From NCBI RefSeq assembly GCF_022378335.1, contig NZ_JAIQCI010000003.1:1-64000 (forward strand): 64,000 bases of DNA, read 5' to 3'. The translations under genes and the position numbers were made by a program. Numbering within the stretch: position 1 is the stretch's first letter; every line of letters starts with the position of its first letter. The stretch comes from Croceicoccus hydrothermalis (GTDB lineage: Bacteria; Pseudomonadota; Alphaproteobacteria; Sphingomonadales; Sphingomonadaceae). The notes under the pieces are model-generated. The model was given only the letters and a program-made list of their open reading frames with translations. It was not told where the DNA came from and ran no database searches. Below, piece by piece: positions 52,087-62,454 of this stretch.

Positions 52087-53652
52087 TCAGTCGTCGTCGT
52101 CGAGCCTGCGCCCGGTGTCGAATACGCGCCGCTCGGCCAGCATCCTGAGCAGGCCATAGGTCATCGCCAGCAGCACCAGCGCAAAGGGCAGGCCGGTCAC
52201 GATGGCCGCGGTCTGCAACGCGCCCAGCCCGCCGCTCCACAACAGGGCACCGGCCAGCACGCCGATCGCCACCGCCCATGTCACGCGCGGGGTAAACCCG
52301 GCCTCCTGATGCCCGCCCGATGCGATCATCGCCGTCACCAGCGCGCCCGAATCGGCCGAGGTCACGAAGAATGTCGCGACGATCACGATGGCAAGTCCGG
52401 ATGCGACCTGCGCCAGCGGATAGTGGCTGAGGAAGGCGAACAATGCATCAGGCATGCTGGCCGCGACCGCTTCCGACAAGCCGCCGGCGCCGAACAGCTC
52501 GATATAAAGCGCGCTGTCGCCGAAAATCGTCATCCAGGCAAAGGTGAACAGCGTCGGCACCAGCAGCACGCCGAGAATGAATTCGCGGATCGTGCGGCCA
52601 TAGGAAATGCGCGCGATGAAGATGCCGACGAACGGCGACCAGCTGATCCACCAGGCGTAGTAGAAGATCGTCCAGCTGCCCTGCCATTCGCCGTCCGTAT
52701 AGGTTTCGGTCCAGGTCGAGAGATAGACGAATTGTTGCAGGTAATAGCCGATATTTTGCACGAACCCGTCGAGCAGGAAGACCGTCGGCCCGGCAATCAG
52801 CACGAACAGCGCCAGCCCGACCGCGAGCGCCATGTTCACCTCCGACAGGATGCGGATCCCCTTGTCGAGGCCCATCGCGACCGAGATCGTGGCAAGCGCG
52901 GTGATCACCGCGATGAGAATTGCCTTTACCAGCCCCGTTTCCGGCAAGCCGGCGAGCAGGGCGAGCCCCGCGTTGATCTGCGACGCCCCGAAACCGAGCG
53001 AGGCGGCAACGCCGCACACCGTCGCCGTGATGGCCAGCACGTCGATCAGATCGACGAGGAAGGTCGGCATGCGCGGAAACGCTTCCTTCAGGAAGGACCC
53101 GATGCTGAGCGTCAGCTCGCGATTGTAGCAGATATAGGCGAGCGACAGGCCGATGATCGCATAAATGCCCCACGCATGCAGGCCCCAGTGCAGAAAGGTC
53201 AGGCCCATCGCATGCTGTGCATTGCCGGCCAGCCCGCGCACCAGTGCCGCATCGGGATCGGAAAACGCGCTCAACGGCGGGGCGGAAAAATGAAGCACGG
53301 GCTCGGCCACGCCATAGAACAGGAGGCCGATGCCCATGCCTGCGCTGAACAGCATGGCGAACCAGCTCGGCAGCGAATATTGCGGCTTTGCCTTCACCCC
53401 GCCAAGCCGGACATTGCCGCGCCGCGTGAACGCGAGATAGCCGCAGGTGATGAGCATCACGTTCACGGTGAGCACGAGCAGCCAGCCGAAATTGGTCGTC
53501 GCCCACGCCTGCACCGCGTTGAACCGGTCCGCCGCATCGTCGGGATCCAGCACCGCCGCCGCGATCAGCAAGGAAATGGCCGCGATCGCGCCAAAGAAGA
53601 CCGTTGGTTTGAAAGTGGCGGGATTCGTATCCGCCGTGCCTGTTCCTGCCAT
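52087..53652 (-). CDS. BCCT family transporter (betaine/choline type)
   Basis: 521 residues from ATG 53652. Twelve helices with BCCT landmarks: FSAGMGIGLLFYGVAEPV, WGLHAWGIYAI, WTIFYYAWWISWSPFVGIFIARISYGRTIREF and FVTSADSGALV. Family members import glycine betaine, choline or carnitine for osmotic balance or catabolism. The acidic C-terminus (RRLDDDD) is short, so osmosensing by a long tail is unlikely. Confidence 0.92.
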   Translation of the reverse strand: MAGTGTADTNPATFKPTVFFGAIAAISLLIAAAVLDPDDAADRFNAVQAWATTNFGWLLVLTVNVMLITCGYLAFTRRGNVRLGGVKAKPQYSLPSWFAMLFSAGMGIGLLFYGVAEPVLHFSAPPLSAFSDPDAALVRGLAGNAQHAMGLTFLHWGLHAWGIYAIIGLSLAYICYNRELTLSIGSFLKEAFPRMPTFLVDLIDVLAITATVCGVAASLGFGASQINAGLALLAGLPETGLVKAILIAVITALATISVAMGLDKGIRILSEVNMALAVGLALFVLIAGPTVFLLDGFVQNIGYYLQQFVYLSTWTETYTDGEWQGSWTIFYYAWWISWSPFVGIFIARISYGRTIREFILGVLLVPTLFTFAWMTIFGDSALYIELFGAGGLSEAVAASMPDALFAFLSHYPLAQVASGLAIVIVATFFVTSADSGALVTAMIASGGHQEAGFTPRVTWAVAIGVLAGALLWSGGLGALQTAAIVTGLPFALVLLAMTYGLLRMLAERRVFDTGRRLDDDD

Positions 53653-53999
53653 AAAACCTGTCTTTCCAACTGTTCGGTCCGGATCCGGACACGCGATGCG
53701 AACCGACCCTCTATCGAAAAAGGGATGGTTCGTAAGCGCAATGCGTAAATTCACGCGCTTCTTCGTTTGTATAGGTCCGGTGTGACGCCGCGGATAGGCG
53801 GTGTGTGTCGATTTTGCAACAGCCATCGAAGACATGGCAAATGTTATGGTGCGACGGGTGGTCATCCTCCGGAACCTTCCCTAGCCCACCGCCATCGCGA
53901 GTGCGGACCACCTGCGCAATGCTGCGCCTTGTCCCTCGCGATCGATTCTGAACGCTGTGGCCGTTCGCGCCGCAGACCGCAAAAAACGGGGAAGAAAAT
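53653..53999. promoter_or_regulatory. Divergent control region between BCCT and TonB receptor genes
   Basis: 347 bases with no gene. It contains GTCCGGATCCGGAC (53677-53690), a perfect 14-base palindrome 25 bases before the BCCT start, which could be an operator. The right end carries the receptor's ribosome binding site (GGGGAAG). Confidence 0.5.
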
Positions 54000-56684
54000 A
54001 TGTTCAAGCTGAGCAGCGGCGTGTCCGCTGGTGCGATGGCGATTGTGCTGGCGGTGCCGGCCATCGCACAGGACGTGACCACGCCGACACCCAATCCGCC
54101 CGTGCCCGCCGCCAGCGCCAAGCCGAAGGCACCGCGTCAAGGCGGCGTGACGGAGATCATCGTCACCGCAACGAAGCAGTCCGAAAGCCTGCAGGACGTC
54201 GCCGTATCGGTGAACGCCATCGGCTCCGAAGAGCTGGAAAACCTGGGCGTTGCGACCTTCGACGATTACCTCGCGCAGCTTCCCAATGTGACGGCGGGCG
54301 GCAGCGGGCCGGGGCAGAGCACGATCTACATTCGCGGCCTTGCCTCCACCACGCCCAACCTCACCACCGCGGGCGTTGCCGGGCTTGCCCCCAACGTGTC
54401 GCTCTATCTCGACGAGCAGCCCTTGTCGCAGCCGGGCCGCAATCTCGACGTGTATGCCGCCGATCTTGAACGGATCGAGGTGTTGTCCGGGCCGCAGGGC
54501 ACGCTGTTCGGCGCAAGTTCGCAGGCGGGCGTCGTGCGCCTCATCACCAACAAGCCGCGCCTGTCGGGCTTTGACGCAGGGTTCAGCGCGGAAACCTCCT
54601 TCACCAAGGGTGGCGAGACCAGCTACAAGGCGGAGGCGATGTTGAACGTGCCGGTGACCGACCGGCTGGCATTGCGCGGCGTCGTCTATCTCGACGATCA
54701 GGGCGGCTATATCGACAATGTCGCGGGAACGCGTTCGGCGCGCGACAGCGCCCGTTTCCGCGCCGCCGGCACCCCGCGCGACAATGGCGTACCCGTCAGC
54801 GAACAGCGCGGCGGTTTCCAGGCCGGGGCCGATCTGTCGGACGTGAATTTCATCGACGCCAACAATGACGGCCTGGTCGAGGAAAACTTCAACGACACGC
54901 AATATGCCGGTTTCCGGGCCAGCGCGCTCTATGAATTCACGCCCGACTGGCGCCTGACCGTCGCGCATACGCGGCAGAGCGTGGAATCGGACGGCGTGTT
55001 CTTCGCCGATCCCGAACTCGATCTCGACGATCTGGAGATTCAGCGGTTCGAGGACGACCGGCTGGAGGACGATTTCTCCAACACCGCATGGACGGTCGAA
55101 GGCCGTCTCGCCATGCTCGACATCGTCTATACCGGTGCCTACACCGACCGCGAGACCGAGCAGCGCATCGATTACACCGATTACCTGTTCGCCGGGCAGT
55201 ATCTGCCCTACTACATCTGCGACGGTTCGGTGTCCTACCCCGGCGCGAACGCGCCGTCGGGCACGTGCCAGGCGCCCAACCTGTATGTCACCTCCGACAC
55301 CTCGGCCAAGACCTTCACGCAGGAATTCCGCGTCAGCACGCCGCAGGAAGACCGCCTGCGCGGCACGGCGGGCGTATTCTACTCCGATCTCACGCTCAAG
55401 GAGCGCAACGACTACACCTATCCCGGCAGCGAGATGATCGACCTGTTCGGCGGGTCGTTCCCCGACAATTTCCCCTTCCCCGGCGCGTATCAGTCGGATG
55501 CCGGTCCGTTCCCCTATGGCGTGATCTTCCGCAACGATGTGAAGCGCACGGATGAACAGTTCGGCCTGTTCGGCGAGGCGTCGTTCGACATCATTCCCGA
55601 CGTGCTGACCATCACCGGCGGCGCGCGTTACTATGACGTGTCGGTCGGCTTTGCGGGCACGGCGAACTCGTCCTTCTGCAACAGCAGCGGGGTCGATGAA
55701 AACGCGTTCGGCACCAACCTGTCCGACCTTTACGACGGGGACGGGCAATATACCTTTATCGGCAGCTGCAGCGAAGACCTGCGGCAGACGTTCAATGTCG
55801 GCGACAGCGTCGAGGACATCATGGCTGCCGGACTGTCCGCCACGCAGGCGCAGCAGGTGTTCAACGCCCTCACCGCGCCGGACGAAGCGCGCGCGAAGGG
55901 CACGATCTTCAAGGGGACGCTGACCTACACGCCGACCGAGGATCTGCTGTTCTACGCCACCTATTCCGAAGGGTTCCGCCCCGGCCTGCTCAACCGTCCC
56001 GGCGGCACGCAGGGTCCGAACGGGTTCACCGTGCCGTTCGAGCTCGACACCGACGAGGTGCAGAATTACGAGATCGGCTGGAAGATGGAGCTTCTGAACC
56101 GCGAGCTGCGCTTCAACGGCAGCGCGTATTACGTCGACATCAGCCGGTTGCAGACGACGATCTTCGACCCCAGCATCACCAATCTGTTCTTCTCCGACAA
56201 TGCGGCGAATGCGGAGATCTGGGGTGTCGAAGGCGATCTGACCTATGCGCCCTATGCGGTGCCGGGGCTGACCGTGGCGGGCGCGTTCTCCTTCCTCGAT
56301 ACCGAGATTACCGAGGTGCTGACCCCGACCGACGACGTGCAGGCAGGCGAACCGCTTGCCTACGCCCCCGGTTTTCAGGGCAATCTGCGCGCGCGTTACG
56401 AATGGGATCTCAACAGCGAGCTGACCGCCCATGTCATGCCGCAGATGACCTATTCGGCGTCGAAATACACCGACATCATCCTGATCAACCGGCTGGAACT
56501 CGACAGCTATGCGACGTTCGGGGCGACGGCAGGCGTGACGAACGGGACGTGGTCGGCCGAATTGTTCGGGGAGAACCTCACCGATACGCGGGCCGAGATC
56601 GCGGGCAATTTCTACTACGATCGGGCCCGGATCACGACGAACCGGCCATTGACGGTGGGCCTGCGCGTGTCCTTCGATTATTGA
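54000..56684 (+). CDS. TonB-dependent receptor
   Basis: 894 residues, signal peptide ending AIAQD, TonB-box-like EIIVTATKQSESLQDV, plug domain (QLPNVTAGGSGPGQSTIYIRGL, IEVLSGPQGTLFGASSQAGVVRLITN) and a long barrel ending VGLRVSFDY. It belongs to the large sphingomonad receptor group for diverse organic compounds; substrate unknown. The next gene, in the same direction, encodes a TPR-sulfotransferase, a pairing often seen in this order. Confidence 0.93.
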   Translation: MFKLSSGVSAGAMAIVLAVPAIAQDVTTPTPNPPVPAASAKPKAPRQGGVTEIIVTATKQSESLQDVAVSVNAIGSEELENLGVATFDDYLAQLPNVTAGGSGPGQSTIYIRGLASTTPNLTTAGVAGLAPNVSLYLDEQPLSQPGRNLDVYAADLERIEVLSGPQGTLFGASSQAGVVRLITNKPRLSGFDAGFSAETSFTKGGETSYKAEAMLNVPVTDRLALRGVVYLDDQGGYIDNVAGTRSARDSARFRAAGTPRDNGVPVSEQRGGFQAGADLSDVNFIDANNDGLVEENFNDTQYAGFRASALYEFTPDWRLTVAHTRQSVESDGVFFADPELDLDDLEIQRFEDDRLEDDFSNTAWTVEGRLAMLDIVYTGAYTDRETEQRIDYTDYLFAGQYLPYYICDGSVSYPGANAPSGTCQAPNLYVTSDTSAKTFTQEFRVSTPQEDRLRGTAGVFYSDLTLKERNDYTYPGSEMIDLFGGSFPDNFPFPGAYQSDAGPFPYGVIFRNDVKRTDEQFGLFGEASFDIIPDVLTITGGARYYDVSVGFAGTANSSFCNSSGVDENAFGTNLSDLYDGDGQYTFIGSCSEDLRQTFNVGDSVEDIMAAGLSATQAQQVFNALTAPDEARAKGTIFKGTLTYTPTEDLLFYATYSEGFRPGLLNRPGGTQGPNGFTVPFELDTDEVQNYEIGWKMELLNRELRFNGSAYYVDISRLQTTIFDPSITNLFFSDNAANAEIWGVEGDLTYAPYAVPGLTVAGAFSFLDTEITEVLTPTDDVQAGEPLAYAPGFQGNLRARYEWDLNSELTAHVMPQMTYSASKYTDIILINRLELDSYATFGATAGVTNGTWSAELFGENLTDTRAEIAGNFYYDRARITTNRPLTVGLRVSFDY

Positions 56685-56773
56685 GGATGGCGCGGTCCTG
56701 AGGGATGCAAGGGCGGCGGGGCGGCTTCGGCTTGCCCCGCCGCTTTGCATTCGGGCACGAGCGGTGGCACGGG

Positions 56774-58741
56774 ATGCAGGCGATGACCGACGATAAAGAC
56801 ACGATGAAACAGGCGCAGGACGCGCTGCGCGAGGGGCGTTTTGCCGATGGGCTGACGCTTGCGCGCACGTTGCTCGACGCGAGCGAGAATGCCGATGCGC
56901 TCTATATCGCCGCGGTCGCCGCGCGCTATCTGCGCGATTATGCGAGCGCGGAGGATTACCTCGCCCGGCTGCACGCCGCATCGCCCGAATATGGCCGCGG
57001 CTGGCAGGAGCAGGGCCACCTCGCCCGCGCGCAGGCGGAGGCGGAACGCGCGCTCGATGCCTATCGCCGGGCCTGCAGGTTCAACCCCTATCTTGACGCG
57101 GCATGGCGAGCGCAGGGCGAATTGCTGACCGCTGCCGGAAAACCGGGCGAGGCGGCACAGGCCATGGCGCAGGCGGAGCGGCTGCGCGCCCTGCCCCGCG
57201 AGCTGATCGCGGTGGGTCACCATCTGCACGAAGGACGCCTGTTGCGGGCCGAGGAAATCTGCCGCCATTACCTGCGCCGCCATCCCCGCGACGTGGAGGC
57301 GATGCGCCTGCTTGCCGAGATCGGCAGCCGTCTGGGCATTGTCGACGATGCGGAATTCCTGCTCGAAAGCGCGGTCGCCTTTGCGCCGGACAACGTGCAA
57401 TTGCGGCTCGATTATATCGCCGCTTTGCGCAAGCGGCAGAAGTTCGCCCGCGCACGGGAGGAGGCCGAGGCGCTTTACCGCACCGATCCCGACAACCCGC
57501 TGTTTCAATCGCACCTTGCGATCGAGGCGATGCAGACCGGCGATTACGAGCAGGCCTTCGACCTGTTCGATGCCGTGCTGGCCCGCCTTCCGGACGATCC
57601 CGCCACGCTGACCTCGCGTGGTCATGCGCTGAAAACCCGGGGGCGGCAGGAGGATGCGGTCGCGTCCTATCGCGCCGCGATCGCCGCCGCGCCCGCGCAT
57701 GGCGATGCGTGGTATGCGCTCGCCAATCTCAAGACCTGGCGTTTCGACGATGCCGACCGGGCGAAGATGGCCGCGCTGCTACGTCGCGGCGATCTGGCGT
57801 TCATGGACCGGGTCCACCTCGAATTCGCGATGGCGAAGGCGGCGGAGGACGCAAAGGATTACGACACCGCCTTTGCCCATTACGCCGCCGGCAACGACCT
57901 CAAACGCCGACAGACACGCTATGACGCGGACCGGATGAGCGAGGAGCTGAACCGTCAAAAAGCCGCGTGCACGCCCGAACTTTTCGCAGCGCACGACGGC
58001 AGCGGCGACCCCGCGCCCGATCCGATCTTCATCGTCGGCCTGCCGCGCGCGGGTTCGACTCTGCTGGAGCAGATTCTCGCCTCGCACCCGATGGTGGACG
58101 GGACGATGGAACTGCCCGACATCCTCGCGCTCGCCCACCGGTTGCGCGGGCGGCGGGCCGGGCAATCGCGCTATCCCGAAATCCTGCATGAGTTGAGCGA
58201 TGAACAATTCGCCAAGTTCGGCCATGACTATATCGAGAACACGCGTATCCACCGGCAGCGCGCGCCGTTCTTCATCGACAAGATGCCGAACAATTTCCGG
58301 CATATCGGGCTGATCCATCTCATCCTGCCCAATGCCAGGATCATCGATGCGCGCCGGGCGCCGATGGATTGCTGCTTTTCCGGGTTCAAGCAGCTTTTTG
58401 CCGAAGGGCAGGAATTCACCTACGGCCTTAAGGAAATCGGGCGCTATTACCGCGACTACGTCGATCTGATGGCGCATTGGGACGCGGTGCTGCCGGGCCG
58501 CGTCCTGCGCGTGCAGCACGAGGACGTGCTCGACGATCTGGAGGGGCAGGTGCGCCGCATGCTCGACCATTGCGGCCTGCCGTTCGATCGGGCGTGCCTC
58601 GATTTCCACCGCACCGACCGCGCGGTGCGTACGGCGAGTTCGGAACAGGTGCGCCGCCCGATCAATCGCACGGGCGTCGATGCCTGGAAACCGTTCGAAC
58701 CCTGGCTCGACGATCTCAAGGCGGCGCTTACTCCTCGATAA
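56774..58741 (+). CDS. TPR-repeat sulfotransferase
   Basis: 655 residues from ATG 56774; 56783 is also possible. The N-terminal 400 residues form TPR-like helix pairs (for example DYASAEDYLARLHAASPEYG, GDYEQAFDLFDAVLARLPDD). The C-terminal sulfotransferase domain has the 5'-PAPS loop FIVGLPRAGSTLLEQIL and the 3'-phosphate region DARRAPMDCCFSGFKQLF. Convergent with the MFS gene, overlapping by 14 bases. Target unknown. Confidence 0.9.
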   Translation: MQAMTDDKDTMKQAQDALREGRFADGLTLARTLLDASENADALYIAAVAARYLRDYASAEDYLARLHAASPEYGRGWQEQGHLARAQAEAERALDAYRRACRFNPYLDAAWRAQGELLTAAGKPGEAAQAMAQAERLRALPRELIAVGHHLHEGRLLRAEEICRHYLRRHPRDVEAMRLLAEIGSRLGIVDDAEFLLESAVAFAPDNVQLRLDYIAALRKRQKFARAREEAEALYRTDPDNPLFQSHLAIEAMQTGDYEQAFDLFDAVLARLPDDPATLTSRGHALKTRGRQEDAVASYRAAIAAAPAHGDAWYALANLKTWRFDDADRAKMAALLRRGDLAFMDRVHLEFAMAKAAEDAKDYDTAFAHYAAGNDLKRRQTRYDADRMSEELNRQKAACTPELFAAHDGSGDPAPDPIFIVGLPRAGSTLLEQILASHPMVDGTMELPDILALAHRLRGRRAGQSRYPEILHELSDEQFAKFGHDYIENTRIHRQRAPFFIDKMPNNFRHIGLIHLILPNARIIDARRAPMDCCFSGFKQLFAEGQEFTYGLKEIGRYYRDYVDLMAHWDAVLPGRVLRVQHEDVLDDLEGQVRRMLDHCGLPFDRACLDFHRTDRAVRTASSEQVRRPINRTGVDAWKPFEPWLDDLKAALTPR

Positions 58742-59972
58742 ACTCGCTTTCCTCGGAAAACGGCTCCAGCGCGGCGGACATGGGGGAGGTGCGCGGCAGG
58801 ATCTGATACGGCTGCTGCTGATCGTTGGGGACGGCCTCGCTGCGGAAGATGCGCCAGATGGCGAACACCATCGCCCCGCCGATGACCCCGGCAATGAACA
58901 GATAGAGCCCCGCCGGCCCGATGAGCTGCATGGCGAGCGAGCCCGTGATCGGCCCCGCCGCCGCCCCCGCCGAATAGACGAGGATGAGCCCGCCGCTCGC
59001 GCTCAACTGCTCCTCCTCGGTGAGGCGGTCATTGGTATGCGCGACACAAAGCGGGTAGAGCGCGAACACCATCCCGCCCAGCACCGCACCCGCCAGCGCC
59101 ATCGCCCACACCGCCGCGCCCGCCACCGCGAGCGCGACCGCCGCCAGCGCACCGCCAACCGTCGCGGCCAGGATCACGAGCCGGCGATCGAACCGGTCGG
59201 AAAGATGACCCATCGGATATTGCAGCGCGACCCCGCCGGCGATCACCGCGCTGATGAAAAAGGTGATGTTGCCGATGGCGAGGCCCGATTGCCGCCCCGC
59301 GACGGCGGCCAGGCCGTAAAACGCGCCCAGCGCCAGCCCCGTCGCCCCCACGCCTACCAGGCCGAGCGGCGATGCCCGGAACAATGCGGGCAGCGCGATA
59401 TGGCTCTGCGCCTCGATATCGGGGCTCGCGATGCGGGTCAGCGCGACGGGGATGACGGCAAGCGACACCAGCACCGAAGACACCACGAAGGGCAGCATCG
59501 GCGACCCTTCGAGATTGACGAAGAACTGCCCCGCGGCCTGTCCGGAATAGAGCGCGATCATGTAGGCGGCGAGGATCGTGCCCCGCGTTTCGACCGTCGC
59601 GCGCCGGTTGAGCCAGCTTTCGATGCACAGATACACGCCCGCGATGCAAAGCCCGTCGATAAAGCGCAGCACGATCCAGAGCACCAGATGCGGAAAGATC
59701 GCATAGGTCAGCGTGCTCGCCGAAAGCAGCGACACCACCGCACCGAAGGCGCGAATATGCCCGACCCGCGCGACCAGCCCGCCCATGCGGAACGAGCCCG
59801 CCGTCAGCCCGGCGAAATAGGCCGTCGTCAACAATGCGATGAACGGCGCGGACACCCCCGCCGCCTCCAGCCGGATCGACAGCAACGTGCCGACAAACCC
59901 GTTGCCCAGCATCAGGAGCGCCACCGCGATCAGCAGGCTGCCGACGGCGCGAACGGGTTCGAATTGTCGCAT
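58728..59972 (-). CDS. MFS transporter (YcaD-like)
   Basis: 414 residues, 12 helices. GNGFVGTLLSIRLEAAGVSA, FIDGLCIAGVYLCIESWLNRRA and QYPMGHLSDRFDRRLVI resemble the YcaD/UMF2 group of major facilitator proteins. Substrate not known. The acidic tail (EPFSEESEFIEE) overlaps the end of the sulfotransferase gene. Confidence 0.9.
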   Translation of the reverse strand: MRQFEPVRAVGSLLIAVALLMLGNGFVGTLLSIRLEAAGVSAPFIALLTTAYFAGLTAGSFRMGGLVARVGHIRAFGAVVSLLSASTLTYAIFPHLVLWIVLRFIDGLCIAGVYLCIESWLNRRATVETRGTILAAYMIALYSGQAAGQFFVNLEGSPMLPFVVSSVLVSLAVIPVALTRIASPDIEAQSHIALPALFRASPLGLVGVGATGLALGAFYGLAAVAGRQSGLAIGNITFFISAVIAGGVALQYPMGHLSDRFDRRLVILAATVGGALAAVALAVAGAAVWAMALAGAVLGGMVFALYPLCVAHTNDRLTEEEQLSASGGLILVYSAGAAAGPITGSLAMQLIGPAGLYLFIAGVIGGAMVFAIWRIFRSEAVPNDQQQPYQILPRTSPMSAALEPFSEESEFIEE

Positions 59973-60128
59973 CGCAGATCTCCTTCGCCGCCAGCCATGC
60001 CGGGTGCCCCGACGCGCGAATCACGCCCGCCGTGCGAAAGCGCCCCTAATGCGATGCGATGATGACGTATATAGCGTTGCGGGCAATGCGCCGGCGTCAG
60101 GGTGCCCTATCGGACAGCGCGGGAGGGT

Positions 60129-61852
60129 TCAGCGCTTGCCGGCCCCGCATGGCCGCGCCGCCCATTGATAGGCGGGCACGGCCACGCCGCGCGGCAGATA
60201 GGTGATTTCCCGTTCCCGTCCGCCGCGCTCTATACGCAGGGTCAGCGTCGCGCTCTGATCCGCCTGCATCGCATCCTGCGGGAAACGGTTCATGATGCGG
60301 TCGCCATTGCGCAGACCGGCGCGTTCGGCCTCAGACCCCTGTTTCAATCCGCGCACGATCCGATCCTGCGACACCAGCACAGCCGGGTCGAAGCCGAGAT
60401 CGAACCGGCGCAGCTCCGCGACCGTCCGGGTAAAGCACGGGCCGAACGCGTCCGACGGCGGCACGACGACCGCGCCGTTCAACATGTCGCGAAATCCGTC
60501 GACGCCCTCCTCGCCCAAATCGGCGCGCAACAAACGTTCGAAAAGGGCCTGATCCATCGGCCGCCCGCACGGCGTTCGGCCAGCATCGCGCGGACCAGAC
60601 CGTCGAGGTTGCGCGCGTTCGCGGATGCTGCGCGAATGTCGGCATCCAGCTTCGCGAAATAAAGCGATCCGCGGTCATAGGGCAGGACGCGCACCCGCGT
60701 ATCGCGCCAGAAACCATCGGCGATCGCATCGTTCGGCGTCGCGATCAGCGCATTGGTATAATAACGCCCCGCCGTCGCGTTCAGATCGTCGAGAAACGCC
60801 GCATCGTCGATCAGCCCGGCCCGCCAGGGCAGCGCCCGTTGATAATATACGGCAAGCCCTTCGCCGAACCATGCCGATGACAGCCCATGCGCCGCATCCA
60901 TCGTATCGCCGAGCGAGCGGACGAAAGCATGCAGCATTTCATGCGCGAGCAACCCCTTGAGGTCGGCCTGCGTGCTGCTCTCATCGAAGGTGAAGGCGAA
61001 ACTGTCGGTAAGGCCGATCCCGCTTCCGGGGTTCAGCGGGTTGGTACGCCCGAACACGCCGAAACTGTCGGGTGCGTGGCGAAAGAATTCGCCGTAATAG
61101 CGATGAAGCTGCCCCGCCCATTCCATCAGTCCTTCGCCGGCAAAGGCCATATCGCCCTGCCACGCGGCGAAAAACGCACCGTTGTCGACCATTTTTGGCG
61201 TGCCGGCCATCACATAGGTCGAACCGATTTCCACAGGACGCAAGGGACGCGCGGATCGCACATCGCCGATGCCAAGACTGCTGAGCGCGCGTGCGGAGGG
61301 TTCCATCGCGCCCAGATGCCATGCAATCGTGACGTCGCGCGCAATATCGTCGTCAGGCAGGATCAGGAAAGACAGTGCCGCGCCGGAGAATCCCTCTGTA
61401 CCCGTGCGCAGCTCGTATTGGGGAAGCGCGAGCGCGGCCCGGTCCGGGTCGAGCGTCACGCGATAGGCAATCGACAACGGCGCCTGCTGCCCGTTGGCGA
61501 CATGCCATAGGCGCACCGCGTTCGATGCGTCCTCCTGCCTTGTCTCGACCCGCGCGGCGACGGGCGCATCGGCCCGGGTGAATACAGGCGCCGTCATGTC
61601 CGACGCGGCGGTCGGCACGTTGTTGGCCAGCGTCTTCATCGTGAATGCATCCGGCGGGTCGGCGATCGTGATCGCGACATCCATGCGATCGACGATGCCA
61701 TCACCGTCGCCATCCGCCGGGGTCAGTGCGATGGCAAGCGTGCCGGTGTCGCGCGAGCTCGCCCATGTCGGCGAAAAGAGTGCCAGTGCGGCCAGAATGG
61801 CGCCGCCTGCACGCATCACCGCGCCGCCCATGATCGGGTTACGCAACGCCAT
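60129..61852 (-). pseudogene. M61-type peptidase with PDZ domain, frameshifted
   Basis: The reading frame from ATG 61852 (overlapping the Lrp stop) gives a signal/anchor, an M61-like N-terminal domain, and a gluzincin centre LLAHEMLHAF with SSAWFGEGLAVYY (HExxH plus downstream Glu). After AERRAGG (about 60560) that frame runs off, while the -1/+1 frame continues the protein as MDQALFERLLRADLGEEG and a PDZ-like end (KQGSEAERAGLRNGDRIM) to 60129. Adding one C near 60557-60563 (GGCGGCC to GGCGGCCC) joins them. Either a recent mutation or a sequencing error; all key residues survive. Confidence 0.82.
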
Positions 61853-62328
61853 CACAATTCGGGAAGCGGGAGGCGGTGAGTGTTCTTCAGTTCGGACAAT
61901 GTTGCGGTCGAACGCACATCCTCCACCCCCGGCAAGCGCAGCAAGCGGCGAAACGTGAAATTCTGATACCACGCAATATTGGGCGCCAGCACCTTCAACA
62001 TGACGTCCATATCGCCGAACAGCGTATACGCCTCGGTGATTTCGTCGATATCCTGTATCGCATTGACGAACCGTTCGCGCGCATCGTCGGACAGGCGCGA
62101 CATCTTGAGCTGCGCGAAAATATACATGCTTTCGCCGAATTTCTCACGGTCGAGAATGGCGACCTGCCGCTTGACGAAACCGTCGGCCTTCAATCGCTGT
62201 ATCCGGCGCCAGCACGGCGATTGCGAAAGCCCGACATGGTCGGCGATTTCGCTGGACGATTCTCCTGCGTCGATTTGCAGGCGATCCAGAATCTTAAGGT
62301 CGAGGCGGTCGAGTTCGGCGGGCAACAT
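61852..62328 (-). CDS. Lrp/AsnC family regulator
   Basis: 158 residues from ATG 62328. N-terminal winged helix (LDLKILDRLQIDAGESSSEIADHVGLSQSPCWRRIQRLKADG) and C-terminal RAM/AsnC domain (FAQLKMSRLSDDARERF...EAYTLFGDMDVMLKVLA) for amino-acid binding. Divergent from an ornithine cyclodeaminase family gene, which it probably controls. Confidence 0.93.
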   Translation of the reverse strand: MLPAELDRLDLKILDRLQIDAGESSSEIADHVGLSQSPCWRRIQRLKADGFVKRQVAILDREKFGESMYIFAQLKMSRLSDDARERFVNAIQDIDEITEAYTLFGDMDVMLKVLAPNIAWYQNFTFRRLLRLPGVEDVRSTATLSELKNTHRLPLPEL

Positions 62329-62454
62329 ATGCTCCCATCGGGTCTGATAAAGATAATCTATGCATCTTATCGAATGTATCCGGCCCACAACGCAAGACTG
62401 CAATATCAACTTTGATTAGTTTACGAGTGCCGACATCTGTGTGAGGAGCTTCCC
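62329..62454. promoter_or_regulatory. Divergent promoter region, AT-rich, probable Lrp target
   Basis: 126 bases between the Lrp-type gene and the cyclodeaminase gene. Markedly AT-rich between about 62340 and 62430 (GATAAAGATAATCTATGCAT and further). Lrp proteins usually bind such DNA next to their own gene. Confidence 0.5.

Noticed and set aside
52063..53748. A 561-residue open frame on the plus strand across the BCCT gene
   Set aside because: Antisense shadow of a well-supported transporter gene; composition is His/Arg/Gln-rich and no family is recognisable.
53862..56981. A 1039-residue open frame on the minus strand across the TonB receptor gene
   Set aside because: It is antisense to a clear receptor gene, is rich in Arg, Gly and His as expected from mirrored high-GC codons, and has no domain or ribosome binding site.
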